Source: a virus. From it: a DNA stretch of 20,102 nt. The translations under genes were made by a program, and so were the position numbers. Shown in pieces: positions 6,986-13,246 of the stretch; position 1 is the stretch's first letter, and each line of letters opens with the position of its first letter. The notes beneath the pieces are model-generated. The model did no database searches, had not been told where the DNA came from, and worked only from the letters and a program-made list of their open reading frames with translations. The stretch is from positions 1-20,102 of IMG/VR virus record IMGVR_UViG_3300021368_000626; one strand, 5' to 3'.

Positions 6986-7599
6986 TTAATTATTGTCTTA
7001 GTTTACACCCTATAGATGACTATACGGAGATGTATGAAACTATGTCTATCTTTGAGGCTAATAGATTTATAGAAGCCAAAGAACAAGATATGTTAGATGA
7101 TTTTATTCCTGTTGTTAATGAAGTATTATTAGATGCTAAGATTACTGTAGGTCAATACGATAACCCAAAGTATACACTCAAAAGAGATTATACTGTACAT
7201 CTTCAAGGTATCATTGACCGTATGTTTTATGAAGACGGTTCATATATCCCTATGGAGTTAAAGACAGGTCTTTGGAAAGATTACAAAACAACGATGATGA
7301 GAAAGGAAATGGCGTTTTACAAATTGTTATTCGAGAATGCTTCTGATGAATTATTAGAAAGTGCAAACTTAGACAGAAATATACCCATTACTCATTGGGG
7401 TTGGTATTATCCTGCATCCAATTATTTACACATGGAAAAGATGAAACCTAGTAGTGTTACATCAGTAAAGAAAGGAATAGCAGAATTAATATACGCATAT
7501 GAACACGGAGTATTCCCCACTAAATATTTTGCAAGAACTTGTGCTTCTTGTAGTTTTTTTGGAATATGTGATGCGGCTAATACGGAGAGTTGGTTATGA
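6943..7599 (+). CDS. Cas4/RecB-like PD-(D/E)XK nuclease, C-terminal fragment
   Basis: The continuation of the nuclease in a different frame; the first internal ATG is at 6967. It carries the catalytic PD-(D/E)XK core: the Asp in LQGIIDRMFY and the E-x-K of MELKTG, followed by the RecB-family helix with a KEMAFYKLL pattern. The C-terminus has C-x2-C-x5-C (CASCSFFGIC), which with the N-terminal Cys of the upstream fragment would bind a 4Fe-4S cluster as in Cas4. Rejoined, the protein would be about 295 aa. Such enzymes resect DNA ends in replication or recombination; nothing here points to a CRISPR role. No ribosome binding site is seen at 6967, consistent with a broken single gene rather than a second gene. 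Confidence 0.75.
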   Translation, partial: FDIAKAEDMSHSELINYCLSLHPIDDYTEMYETMSIFEANRFIEAKEQDMLDDFIPVVNEVLLDAKITVGQYDNPKYTLKRDYTVHLQGIIDRMFYEDGSYIPMELKTGLWKDYKTTMMRKEMAFYKLLFENASDELLESANLDRNIPITHWGWYYPASNYLHMEKMKPSSVTSVKKGIAELIYAYEHGVFPTKYFARTCASCSFFGICDAANTESWL

Positions 7600-7754
7600 T
7601 GGGAAACGAATGTACAATGTGCGATAAAAAAGCAAAATACATAGTAGAAAATTTAGCAGTAGGAACAAGAGTATTTTGTTCTGAAAAATGTTATGCTATG
7701 TATGTTGGATTACCAATTAGAGGTAATGGGTATTATGGGTTGGTTATGTTATGA
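7596..7754 (+). CDS. Zinc-finger microprotein (52 aa)
   Basis: A small ORF starting with ATGATG that overlaps the nuclease stop. It has C6-x2-C9 and C28-x3-C32 (CTMC and CSEKC), spacing close to treble-clef or MYM/TRASH-like zinc fingers, followed by an aromatic, glycine-rich tail. It is one of five Cys-rich microproteins in the replication region. A role in binding metal or a partner protein is plausible; no specific family is assigned. Confidence 0.55.
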   Translation: MMGNECTMCDKKAKYIVENLAVGTRVFCSEKCYAMYVGLPIRGNGYYGLVML

Positions 7755-7778
7755 GAATAATATCAAGAATAATATCAA
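7754..7778 (+). repeat. Tandem 12-bp direct repeat
   Basis: Two perfect head-to-tail copies of GAATAATATCAA (7755-7766 and 7767-7778), preceded by the matching A. They lie between the zinc microprotein and the next gene. They may be a slippage product or a short regulatory or protein-binding site. The + strand could also encode a 23-aa peptide here (7751-7822), which I do not count as a gene. Confidence 0.7.
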
Positions 7779-7802
7779 ACACAAAATTATGGAGAAATAA
7801 AA

Positions 7803-8213
7803 ATGATAGAAGAAAAAATTAAAGAATTATTAAAAGAACGAAAATGGACATTTGTAGACTTTCAAAATATGCAAGGTATAATTGATGAGTTTAATCTAAC
7901 CCTACAAGATACTATGACTAAATTAGAAAAGTTAGATTTTATATATAACAAATCTATTTATGCTCATGAATCCGATGGGAACTTAGGAAATGTTATTCCC
8001 GTTAGGTGGGAATTTCACGATATATTTTCTAGAACAGTATCAGAACATCTAGATATTACTATAGCAAATGTATTGAAAGAACAATTAATGAATGCAAATA
8101 TAAATTTCAATAAGGAGGTTGAGAATAATGAAGTTTCCGAGAACAGTTTGGTCAGGAAGTCATCTAAAAGGAGCAAGACAGTTCCCAAGAAGAGTGATGC
8201 ACTCAAAAAGTGA
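7803..8213 (+). CDS. Hypothetical protein (136 aa) overlapping the primase start
   Basis: Unknown protein with a helical N-terminus (EEKIKELLKERKWTFVDF) and further predicted helices to about residue 108, ending in a basic Ser/Lys-rich tail (SSKRSKTVPKKSDALKK). GGAG at 7791-7794 precedes ATG 7803. The last 86 nt overlap the primase gene out of frame, and the primase ribosome binding site lies inside this gene. Position suggests a replication accessory protein, perhaps one touching DNA through its basic tail; this is inference. Confidence 0.6.
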   Translation: MIEEKIKELLKERKWTFVDFQNMQGIIDEFNLTLQDTMTKLEKLDFIYNKSIYAHESDGNLGNVIPVRWEFHDIFSRTVSEHLDITIANVLKEQLMNANINFNKEVENNEVSENSLVRKSSKRSKTVPKKSDALKK

Positions 8214-9111
8214 ATTTATCGAATGGTTTAATTTACATAACGGTATAATGAACTGTTATACTACAGTGTATGATTTTGCAGAATATTCAGAGTCAATACA
8301 ACTAGACCACAGTGTTATACTAGACAGAATGTTTTTAGATTTTGATGCTCATGATAAACCCTTAATAGAAGCATACAATGATTATGATAAGTTAAGAGAT
8401 TATTATATCGACCACGAAATTAAGTTTGATTCTTTCTTTAGTGGAAAGGGTTTTCATATGATAGTCTATGGTGAAGTTGTAGATGATATCAGACGCATTC
8501 AACAGTATTATACCAAGATGGCTATTGATTATCCTACCCTTGATAGAACAGGTATACAAACTAAAAGACTTCGTAGATTACCTAATTCGATGAATCTAAG
8601 TAGTGATGGATATTTTTGTATTCCACTAGATAAGAAATATGATTTAGATACAATACTAGACCTAGCCAAAAAACCACATCTAGTTTCTTCTAGGATTGAA
8701 GGTGGTTTGATAAAATGGCCTGTAGTAAAATCAATGGAACTTTCTGATGTAGAAGTAGAAATACCAAAACCTATCGGTAGATTACCATTACTACCTTGTT
8801 TACATAATGCAATTACAGTTGAAAATCCTAGTCATTATGCTAGAGTTTATTTGATTCAATGGTATAGAGATTTATTATCATTAGGTGATAGACATATAGG
8901 AATTCAAAAACAAGAAGAAATAATTGAAGCCATTATGACAGAACTGGAATTGATTGCTAGTGGAGAAGACATTTGGTTAGATTGGGATGCCTCTAAAACT
9001 AGGGGCTATGTGTCAGGGATTGTTAGAAAAGGATATAATGCAGCCGGTTGTAAATCTGTATTAATCCCACAAGGGTATTGTGTAGGTAAATGTTGGAGGT
9101 ATACTGAATGA
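8128..9111 (+). CDS. Archaeo-eukaryotic primase with PriS-like catalytic and PriL-like Fe-S domains
   Basis: A 327-aa single-chain primase that would make primers for the viral polymerase. I chose ATG 8128 because AAGGAGG (8112-8118) lies 9 nt upstream. The catalytic AEP core has motif I at Asp71/Asp73 (FLDFDAHDK), motif II at about 105-110 (SGKGFH) and a basic motif near 139-156 (DRTGIQTKRLRRLPNS). The C-terminal part resembles the large-subunit Fe-S domain of archaeal/eukaryotic primase: C224 (LPCLHNAI) before a helical stretch with SHYARVYLIQW, then C308, C318 and C322 near the end, a four-Cys pattern expected for a 4Fe-4S cluster. Both subunit functions therefore appear in one polypeptide. 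It overlaps the ERCC4 nuclease by 4 nt. Confidence 0.8.
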   Translation: MKFPRTVWSGSHLKGARQFPRRVMHSKSEFIEWFNLHNGIMNCYTTVYDFAEYSESIQLDHSVILDRMFLDFDAHDKPLIEAYNDYDKLRDYYIDHEIKFDSFFSGKGFHMIVYGEVVDDIRRIQQYYTKMAIDYPTLDRTGIQTKRLRRLPNSMNLSSDGYFCIPLDKKYDLDTILDLAKKPHLVSSRIEGGLIKWPVVKSMELSDVEVEIPKPIGRLPLLPCLHNAITVENPSHYARVYLIQWYRDLLSLGDRHIGIQKQEEIIEAIMTELELIASGEDIWLDWDASKTRGYVSGIVRKGYNAAGCKSVLIPQGYCVGKCWRYTE

Positions 9112-9791
9112 ATAAACTATTGATTGATAGTCGTGAAGATTCAAAATTGACAGATGAAGTATTAATTAAATGTCATGAAATGAATATCCAATTTGAAAAG
9201 GAATGGTTAGAAATCGGAGACTATACATTTAACGATGTATGTTTTGAAGCAAAATCTGCATACGATTTTTTATTATCAGTTTTGAATAAACGTCTTTGGA
9301 ATCAACTAGATAATATGGATAGAGCCTTTGACAATAATTTAGTTATTGTTTATGGTTCTTTTCAAGATGCTTACAAAGAATATAGACAATATGGTAAATC
9401 ACCATATGGCATGGTTAAAAATAAATTCTATGGAGCAATGGGAAAAATAATATTAGATTTAGATTGTAATATATTATTTGTTCCTAACGAAAAAATTGCG
9501 GCACAATTAATTGCCGTAGTTTGTAAAATGCAACCTATCAATCGAGATGTATACAATCCTCGTTTAATTAAACAACGTAAAATAAGTACATCTGATTTAA
9601 GGATTGATGTGCTAATGACTGTAAAGGGTATTAGTGAAAAGAAGGCTAAACTTTTAATCAAGGAGTTTGGTTCTATTATGGAAATAGGAGAAGCAGAACC
9701 GTCAGAGATTGCTATGCTAGACGGATTCGGAAAAGTGTTAGCAGAAAGGCTTTCAGAGGTATTAAACTCGGAAGAAAAACAGGTGATATAA
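9108..9791 (+). CDS. XPF/ERCC4-type structure-specific nuclease with C-terminal HhH
   Basis: A 227-aa nuclease of the XPF/Mus81/Hef family lacking a helicase domain, as in short archaeal XPF. GGAGG (9095-9099) is 8 nt before ATG 9108. The ERCC4 core shows LLIDSRE (Asp7, Glu10), EIGDYTF (Asp38), and FEAKSAYDFLLS, a version of the ERKxxxD motif in which Arg is replaced by Ala (EAK, residues 48-50). The C-terminal 60 residues form a double helix-hairpin-helix (GISEKKAKLLIKEFGS and LDGFGKVLAERLSEVL), which binds branched DNA. It likely cuts replication or recombination intermediates such as flaps and stalled forks. Archaeal XPF often binds PCNA, but no clear PIP box is seen at the C-terminus. Confidence 0.88.
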   Translation: MNKLLIDSREDSKLTDEVLIKCHEMNIQFEKEWLEIGDYTFNDVCFEAKSAYDFLLSVLNKRLWNQLDNMDRAFDNNLVIVYGSFQDAYKEYRQYGKSPYGMVKNKFYGAMGKIILDLDCNILFVPNEKIAAQLIAVVCKMQPINRDVYNPRLIKQRKISTSDLRIDVLMTVKGISEKKAKLLIKEFGSIMEIGEAEPSEIAMLDGFGKVLAERLSEVLNSEEKQVI

Positions 9792-11282
9792 ATGGATAAT
9801 AATGATAATGATTATATTGAAGCAGAAAAAGATAGACTATATTTTGAACAGTTATATGATTCAAACCCAATACTTAGTTTGAAAGATAGAGCAACTCCAA
9901 ACAGAAGCAATCTACCGAAGGTAGTTGAGGCATATGTTAAGAGTGCTACAGAAGTATCAAAATACAATGAAGTACCATCAGCAGTATCTTTCTATGTGTT
10001 ACTAGGACAGATATGTAAAGACATGGTAGCCATACCTAGTGGTAGAAGAATAGATGATACAAGAGTACACTTCATTTGGATGCAGACTTCAGGAACAGGC
10101 AAATCAACATTGTATGACTTTTTTGGGCCTGTTTCTGATTTATCCTTTGAATTAATCAACAAGAAACACAAAACAAATTTTGATGTCTTTTCAATTAAAG
10201 ATACTACTGATGCTGCATTAGTGGGTTCTATGGGAGAAGAGTTTGTTGAAGATGTAGATGACGAAGGTAATGTAACAAGAATCAAACAACCTGTACAAAT
10301 AATGGGAGCATTAGAAGGTGCAGGTTTAGCAGCATATGATGAGTTTGAATATTCAGGTGTCTTTAAACAAAGCCAACATAAAGAAAATGTTATTATGTAT
10401 TTGAATACATTCATGAATTCTTTACATGGAGAAAATTGGATTATTACTAAGAAACTAAAAGACGGAGATACTATTGAGTGTAGATGTCAAAGGTCTACCT
10501 TTGCCACTACATATATTCCAACTATGCTTACAACAGTTATTGCAGAAAAAGGGGTTATGCAAAGAACCTTAATTTATATTAGAGAAGTTCCACAACATAT
10601 ACAAGACGAATTAAGAGATTCTATTATTGATGAAGTGGGTACTATTATCAATCGAGATTTACCGATAACGAAGTTTGCAAATAATTTTCTTTTAATGTAT
10701 GAAACATTAAAGAAACACTTTGACGAAGGAGATGGAGACCCACTAAAAACAATTAAGTTTGGGAGAGGTATTACTGATGCTATCAAGAATGAGTCTTGGA
10801 AAATGAGAAATTATGTTGCTAGTAGTAGACCTGAAGTTTTTAGTATTGCGAGTAATTTTATTACTAGACTAAATGGTACTATGGTAAAGATGGCAGTGTT
10901 ATCTTGTATTGCCGAAGCACCTAGTTTACAGAAAGAACAACGGTTTATTGTAACCGACAGACACGTTAGACAGGCATCGTTTCTTGTTAGACAATGTTAT
11001 AAATCATTGGTATCATGGCTTGACACTGCATTGAAGGTTAAGCAGAGTAGTTTGGAAGACAAAGCAAACATGAATACATTTAGAGAATTATATTTTAAAA
11101 TGAAAAAGAAGGATGATGATTACGTGAATAAAACGGCATTATTAGAGGAAGTTAGAAAAACTACCCACAAGGCTCAACCAAGTGTATACCGTTGGTATCG
11201 AGACATCAAACATAATTTTGAAGAAAAGAAAATAGGAAGAAGCGTATACATAAAAATAAAAGGAAGTGAAATGAATGAGTGA
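9792..11282 (+). CDS. AAA+ helicase-like ATPase with C-terminal winged helix (MCM-like or DUF3987-like)
   Basis: A 496-aa ATPase, the best candidate for the replicative helicase in this window. Walker A is at about 98-106 (QTSGTGKST) and Walker B at about 179-184 (LAAYDE). An Arg-finger-like GVMQRTLIYIRE follows near 254-265. The last 80 residues (from about TFRELYFKMKKK) look like a winged helix, including LLEEVRKTTHKAQPSVYRWY, a feature also found at the end of MCM. Its place after the primase and ERCC4 nuclease fits a replisome module. Sequence alone does not separate a divergent MCM from DUF3987-type primase-associated ATPases or other viral AAA+ helicases. Confidence 0.75.
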   Translation: MDNNDNDYIEAEKDRLYFEQLYDSNPILSLKDRATPNRSNLPKVVEAYVKSATEVSKYNEVPSAVSFYVLLGQICKDMVAIPSGRRIDDTRVHFIWMQTSGTGKSTLYDFFGPVSDLSFELINKKHKTNFDVFSIKDTTDAALVGSMGEEFVEDVDDEGNVTRIKQPVQIMGALEGAGLAAYDEFEYSGVFKQSQHKENVIMYLNTFMNSLHGENWIITKKLKDGDTIECRCQRSTFATTYIPTMLTTVIAEKGVMQRTLIYIREVPQHIQDELRDSIIDEVGTIINRDLPITKFANNFLLMYETLKKHFDEGDGDPLKTIKFGRGITDAIKNESWKMRNYVASSRPEVFSIASNFITRLNGTMVKMAVLSCIAEAPSLQKEQRFIVTDRHVRQASFLVRQCYKSLVSWLDTALKVKQSSLEDKANMNTFRELYFKMKKKDDDYVNKTALLEEVRKTTHKAQPSVYRWYRDIKHNFEEKKIGRSVYIKIKGSEMNE

Positions 11283-11544
11283 TATATATGAACATCAATA
11301 CTTAGTATTTAGTGTTGAAGATGGCCCAAGAGTGATTAATGAAGCATTAAATGCTTCAGGAAGAGAAGGTTGGCAATTGTCTACGATGATTACAGTAGGT
11401 AATGGAGAACACATAGTTGCATGGATGAGTAAGTGTAATACTATACATGCTCCTGACCCTGTTAAATCTAAAGAGAGTGAAATAGCCGCACTTTGGTCTT
11501 CTGCTGAAGCAGAAACAAAACCCAAAAGCGGTGGCAAAAAATGA
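11275..11544 (+). CDS. Small DUF4177-like protein
   Basis: An 89-aa protein starting inside the end of the helicase-like gene (8-nt overlap), with AGGAAG upstream. The first 55 residues fit the small DUF4177-type pattern: a strand (YEHQYLVFSV), a helix (VINEALNASG), the G-x-E-G-W turn (GREGWQLSTM), then a final strand (HIVAWMSK). The rest is a disordered tail ending in basic residues. Its function is unknown. It overlaps the exonuclease by 4 nt (ATGA). Confidence 0.65.
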   Translation: MSDIYEHQYLVFSVEDGPRVINEALNASGREGWQLSTMITVGNGEHIVAWMSKCNTIHAPDPVKSKESEIAALWSSAEAETKPKSGGKK

Positions 11545-12134
11545 GTGTAATGGCTATTGACATAGAAACTAAAAACTTTGCACATGAGATTGGTGGTTGG
11601 AATAACACCCATATGTTTCAGGTTTCTACTGTTTGTACATGGGATGGAGATGTAGGCACAATATACATAGATAAATCTGTAGATGATTTAAAGAAAAGCA
11701 ATGTTATAATTAAGCCATTATCTGATTTAAAATTCGACTTAGATGAATTTCATAAAAGTGGTGGAACTCTATTAGGTCATAATATTGTAGGTTTTGATTT
11801 ACCTGTTATGAAAAATGCAATGGATATTTATTGTATCAAAAAATATCTTGATGATAAATCATATATTGATACTAGTATGATAATCAATAAAGAACATGGT
11901 GAAAGATATAGTTTGAATAATTTAGTACAGAATACATTAGGTGAAAATAAAATTATGGATAGTGCTGATGCACCAACTGTTTGGAAATCCGGTGGATATT
12001 CAGAAGTTGCAGAATATTGTTTGAAAGACTGTCAACTTGTATATGATTTATGGCAATATGGGCAAAACAATAAAATGGTAAAGGGGTTCTCGTTAGAACA
12101 AGAGGAAACACTAGATTTAGGAGTGGAATGGTAA
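11541..12134 (+). CDS. Stand-alone DEDDy 3'-5' exonuclease (RNase H-fold, PolB/DnaQ-like)
   Basis: A 197-aa exonuclease with all four acidic ligands and the Tyr of the DEDDy class: Exo I Asp7/Glu9 (AIDIETK), Exo II Asp86 (GHNIVGFDLP), and Exo III Tyr159 with Asp163 (YCLKD). The start overlaps the upstream gene as ATGA; ATG at 11550 is a possible alternative that keeps Exo I. Such enzymes remove mismatched or single-stranded 3' ends. The same genome already has an intact exonuclease domain in the polymerase N-terminal chain, so this one may trim primers, act in repair or degrade host nucleic acid. Confidence 0.85.
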   Translation: MSVMAIDIETKNFAHEIGGWNNTHMFQVSTVCTWDGDVGTIYIDKSVDDLKKSNVIIKPLSDLKFDLDEFHKSGGTLLGHNIVGFDLPVMKNAMDIYCIKKYLDDKSYIDTSMIINKEHGERYSLNNLVQNTLGENKIMDSADAPTVWKSGGYSEVAEYCLKDCQLVYDLWQYGQNNKMVKGFSLEQEETLDLGVEW

Positions 12135-12296
12135 ATGGCAACAACATTTGAATGGATTGTTTGGTTTGTCTTTCTTTGCTTTCTTTCATTGTTATTCTTT
12201 GCAGCATTCGGAGGTTCAAAATATTCCGAATCAAACATTGATGAATACATGGAGAAATTAATTGATGAGGAGAGAAGTCGGAATGGCTCTCGCTGA
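12135..12296 (+). CDS. Single-pass membrane microprotein (53 aa)
   Basis: A 53-aa ORF starting directly after the exonuclease stop. Residues 5-27 form one strong hydrophobic segment (FEWIVWFVFLCFLSLLFF), followed by an acidic then basic soluble tail. Its 3' end overlaps the next zinc microprotein. Unknown function; spanins, holins or other membrane effectors cannot be distinguished. Confidence 0.55.
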   Translation: MATTFEWIVWFVFLCFLSLLFFAAFGGSKYSESNIDEYMEKLIDEERSRNGSR

Positions 12297-12420
12297 ATTA
12301 TGCAAATTTTGTAACAAAACAACAATACCTAAGAGAATAAAAGGCAAGTATGTCGGTTCGGCAGAATCAATTTTCATTTGGCAATGTAGAGAATGTAAGG
12401 CTTTGTGGTCACAAGAATAA
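12283..12420 (+). CDS. Zinc-ribbon microprotein (45 aa), last gene of the replication operon
   Basis: A 45-aa ORF overlapping the membrane microprotein by 14 nt. It has C7-x2-C10 (CKFC) and C35-x2-C38 (CREC), a standard zinc ribbon with a 24-residue loop, and TKxxTxPKRIKGKY-like basic residues between the pairs. It ends just before a T-rich stretch that looks like the operon terminator. Probably nucleic-acid-binding or protein-binding; no family assigned. Confidence 0.55.
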   Translation: MALAELCKFCNKTTIPKRIKGKYVGSAESIFIWQCRECKALWSQE

Positions 12421-12447
12421 CTTGTGGCTGCAAGGTCGCTTTTTTTT
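12411..12447 (+). terminator. Putative T-rich terminator after the replication operon
   Basis: A run of eight T (12440-12447) follows the last stop by 19 nt. It is preceded by small inverted repeats, ACAAG/CTTGT (12411-12425) and CTTG/CAAG (12421-12434). Archaeal termination mainly uses U-rich tracts, so the T run is the stronger evidence. A second T7 run is at 12487-12493. Confidence 0.45.
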
Positions 12448-12653
12448 ATGCAAAAATTTTTTGGTTTTCCGCTTCTCAAATAGCGATTTTTTTCTAATTA
12501 CGAATAATGAATTTATAGAATTGTAGATTAAGAATAAACTATTTCTAGTTTTAATCACGACTTTGAGAGTATTTAAACTCCGTAAAAAATTAAAATCAGG
12601 ATTTTCTTTACCTTAAGCAAAGATAAAATACTAGTGGTTTACTTTCTACACTA
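12448..12653. other. AT-rich intergenic region between two + strand gene groups
   Basis: About 200 nt without a convincing gene, far longer than any other gap in the window. It holds CAAAAATTTTTTGG (12451-12464), a near-palindrome; a T7 run; and two A/T-rich boxes, TATTTAAAC near 12569 and GATAAAATA at 12621-12629. It may separate early and later transcription units or hold a replication or regulatory site. No iteron family or tRNA-like structure is visible. Confidence 0.5.
12615..12632 (+). promoter_or_regulatory. Possible archaeal promoter (TATA-like box) for a leaderless transcript
   Basis: AGCAAAGATAAAATACTA contains an A-rich BRE-like stretch followed by a TATA-like GATAAAATA. The box is centred about 28 nt before ATG 12654, which has no ribosome binding site (ACTTTCTACACTA precedes it). 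A TATA box about 25-30 nt before an ATG with no Shine-Dalgarno is typical of leaderless archaeal genes. Short motifs like this are common in AT-rich DNA. Confidence 0.35.
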
Positions 12654-12749
12654 ATGTCTGACGAGCCGAATCCGAGAAAACACCACAATGGTTCTTGTAA
12701 ATGGATGAAAGATTTCATGAAAGATGCTTTTAGTGAGTGGGAAGAATGA
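12654..12749 (+). CDS. Acidic 31-aa microprotein
   Basis: A short ORF heading the second + strand group. The protein begins MSDEPNPRKHHNGS and ends in an amphipathic acidic helix (KDFMKDAFSEWEE). It would be leaderless (TATA-like box 28 nt upstream, no ribosome binding site). Its stop overlaps the next ATG (ATGA). Existence is supported mainly by this chain of overlaps. Confidence 0.35.
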   Translation: MSDEPNPRKHHNGSCKWMKDFMKDAFSEWEE

Positions 12750-12907
12750 ATTTAGACATCAATTCTACCATGAGGTTTTTAGAAAATGATATTCCCGTAA
12801 GCCTTTCTTCTTTAGATTCTCCCTTACTCAAATTAAGTTTATTTATTGTTACGATGAGCGTAATTGTTGGCACTACAATTTATAGGTGGAATTTAAATCG
12901 TGAATGA
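12746..12907 (+). CDS. Single-pass membrane microprotein (53 aa)
   Basis: A 53-aa ORF linked to the upstream one by ATGA. The N-terminal half is soluble, then a hydrophobic span covers about residues 27-46 (LLKLSLFIVTMSVIVGTTIY), ending in a short charged tail (RWNLNRE). This looks like a small anchored viral membrane protein. Function unknown. Confidence 0.45.
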   Translation: MNLDINSTMRFLENDIPVSLSSLDSPLLKLSLFIVTMSVIVGTTIYRWNLNRE

Positions 12908-12968
12908 TATTAATTGGGATTATTGGGAAGTAATATTAGAAGGTATAATTAATGAACAAAATAGATAA
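12900..12968 (+). CDS. Possible 22-aa peptide
   Basis: A GTG-initiated ORF overlapping the upstream stop by 8 nt and the next start by 17 nt. It would encode an acidic, aromatic peptide (NDINWDYWEVILEG). There is no clear ribosome binding site. Listed because it fills the gap in the chain of overlapping microgenes; it may not be translated. Confidence 0.2.
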   Translation: MNDINWDYWEVILEGIINEQNR

Positions 12969-13029
12969 AGCATTTTACACATTATCAAATAAGTTCTTTG
13001 TTTGGTTGGCTCTTAGAAAAAAGAATTAA
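12952..13029 (+). CDS. Possible 25-aa basic peptide at the convergence point
   Basis: ATG 12952 with AAGGT about 8 nt upstream. The peptide is basic and amphipathic (KAFYTLSNKFFVWLALRKKN). Its stop overlaps the stop of the - strand chaperone-like gene by 4 nt (TTAA). It is short enough to be chance. Confidence 0.3.
   Translation: MNKIDKAFYTLSNKFFVWLALRKKN
13015..13024 (-). terminator. Possible T-tract terminator for the - strand tail operon
   Basis: On the - strand, a six-T tract (TTCTTTTTTC, + positions 13017-13022 being A) begins 4 nt after the last stop of the tail operon. It lies inside the last + strand microgene. No stem is evident; a U-rich tract alone can suffice in archaea. Confidence 0.3.
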
Positions 13030-13244
13030 ATCCAAGAAGGTTTTGTTGGAAAATTAGCATAACAATCTTCAGGAGTATCAAAGGTTTGTGGCAACTGTAG
13101 TAAAGCAGTTCTATATGTTGCTAATTCTGTTTTTTGTGAATCTGTTAATCCTGCATAAACTAATGTCAGTTGATATTTATCAATTGCTCTTAATGCACTA
13201 TTTCTATCTTGCCTCAAATAATCCCATTCTGCTTCAGTAACCAT
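13026..13244 (-). CDS. Tail fibre assembly chaperone-like protein
   Basis: A 72-aa protein (74 aa if TTG 13250 is used, which overlaps the fibre stop and sits 5 nt after GGAG). It begins VTEAEWDYLRQDRNSALRAID and continues with an L-T-D-S-Q-K-T-E-L-A-T-YRTALLQLP pattern and a C-terminal NFPTKPSWI. This order (paired helix with R-x-x-R/RN, LT-Q-K then YR-AL-LP, final P-x-xP) matches small phage tail-fibre or tail-assembly chaperones (PF16778-like). Its location directly after a fibre gene is the usual one for a fibre chaperone. It would help fold or trimerise the fibre and not remain in the virion. Confidence 0.65.
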   Translation of the reverse strand: MVTEAEWDYLRQDRNSALRAIDKYQLTLVYAGLTDSQKTELATYRTALLQLPQTFDTPEDCYANFPTKPSWI

Positions 13245-13246
13245 AA

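Noticed and set aside
6716-7599. CRISPR-Cas locus suggested by the Cas4-like nuclease
   Set aside because: No repeat-spacer array or other cas gene is present. Cas4-like nucleases are common stand-alone viral replication genes.
7751-7822. 23-aa ORF between the zinc microprotein and the 136-aa gene
   Set aside because: It consists largely of the 12-bp tandem repeat and overlaps the next gene; no motif supports it.
11953-12479. Open frames on the - strand opposite the exonuclease and microgenes
   Set aside because: They oppose well-supported + strand genes and show no protein-like motif or start signals.
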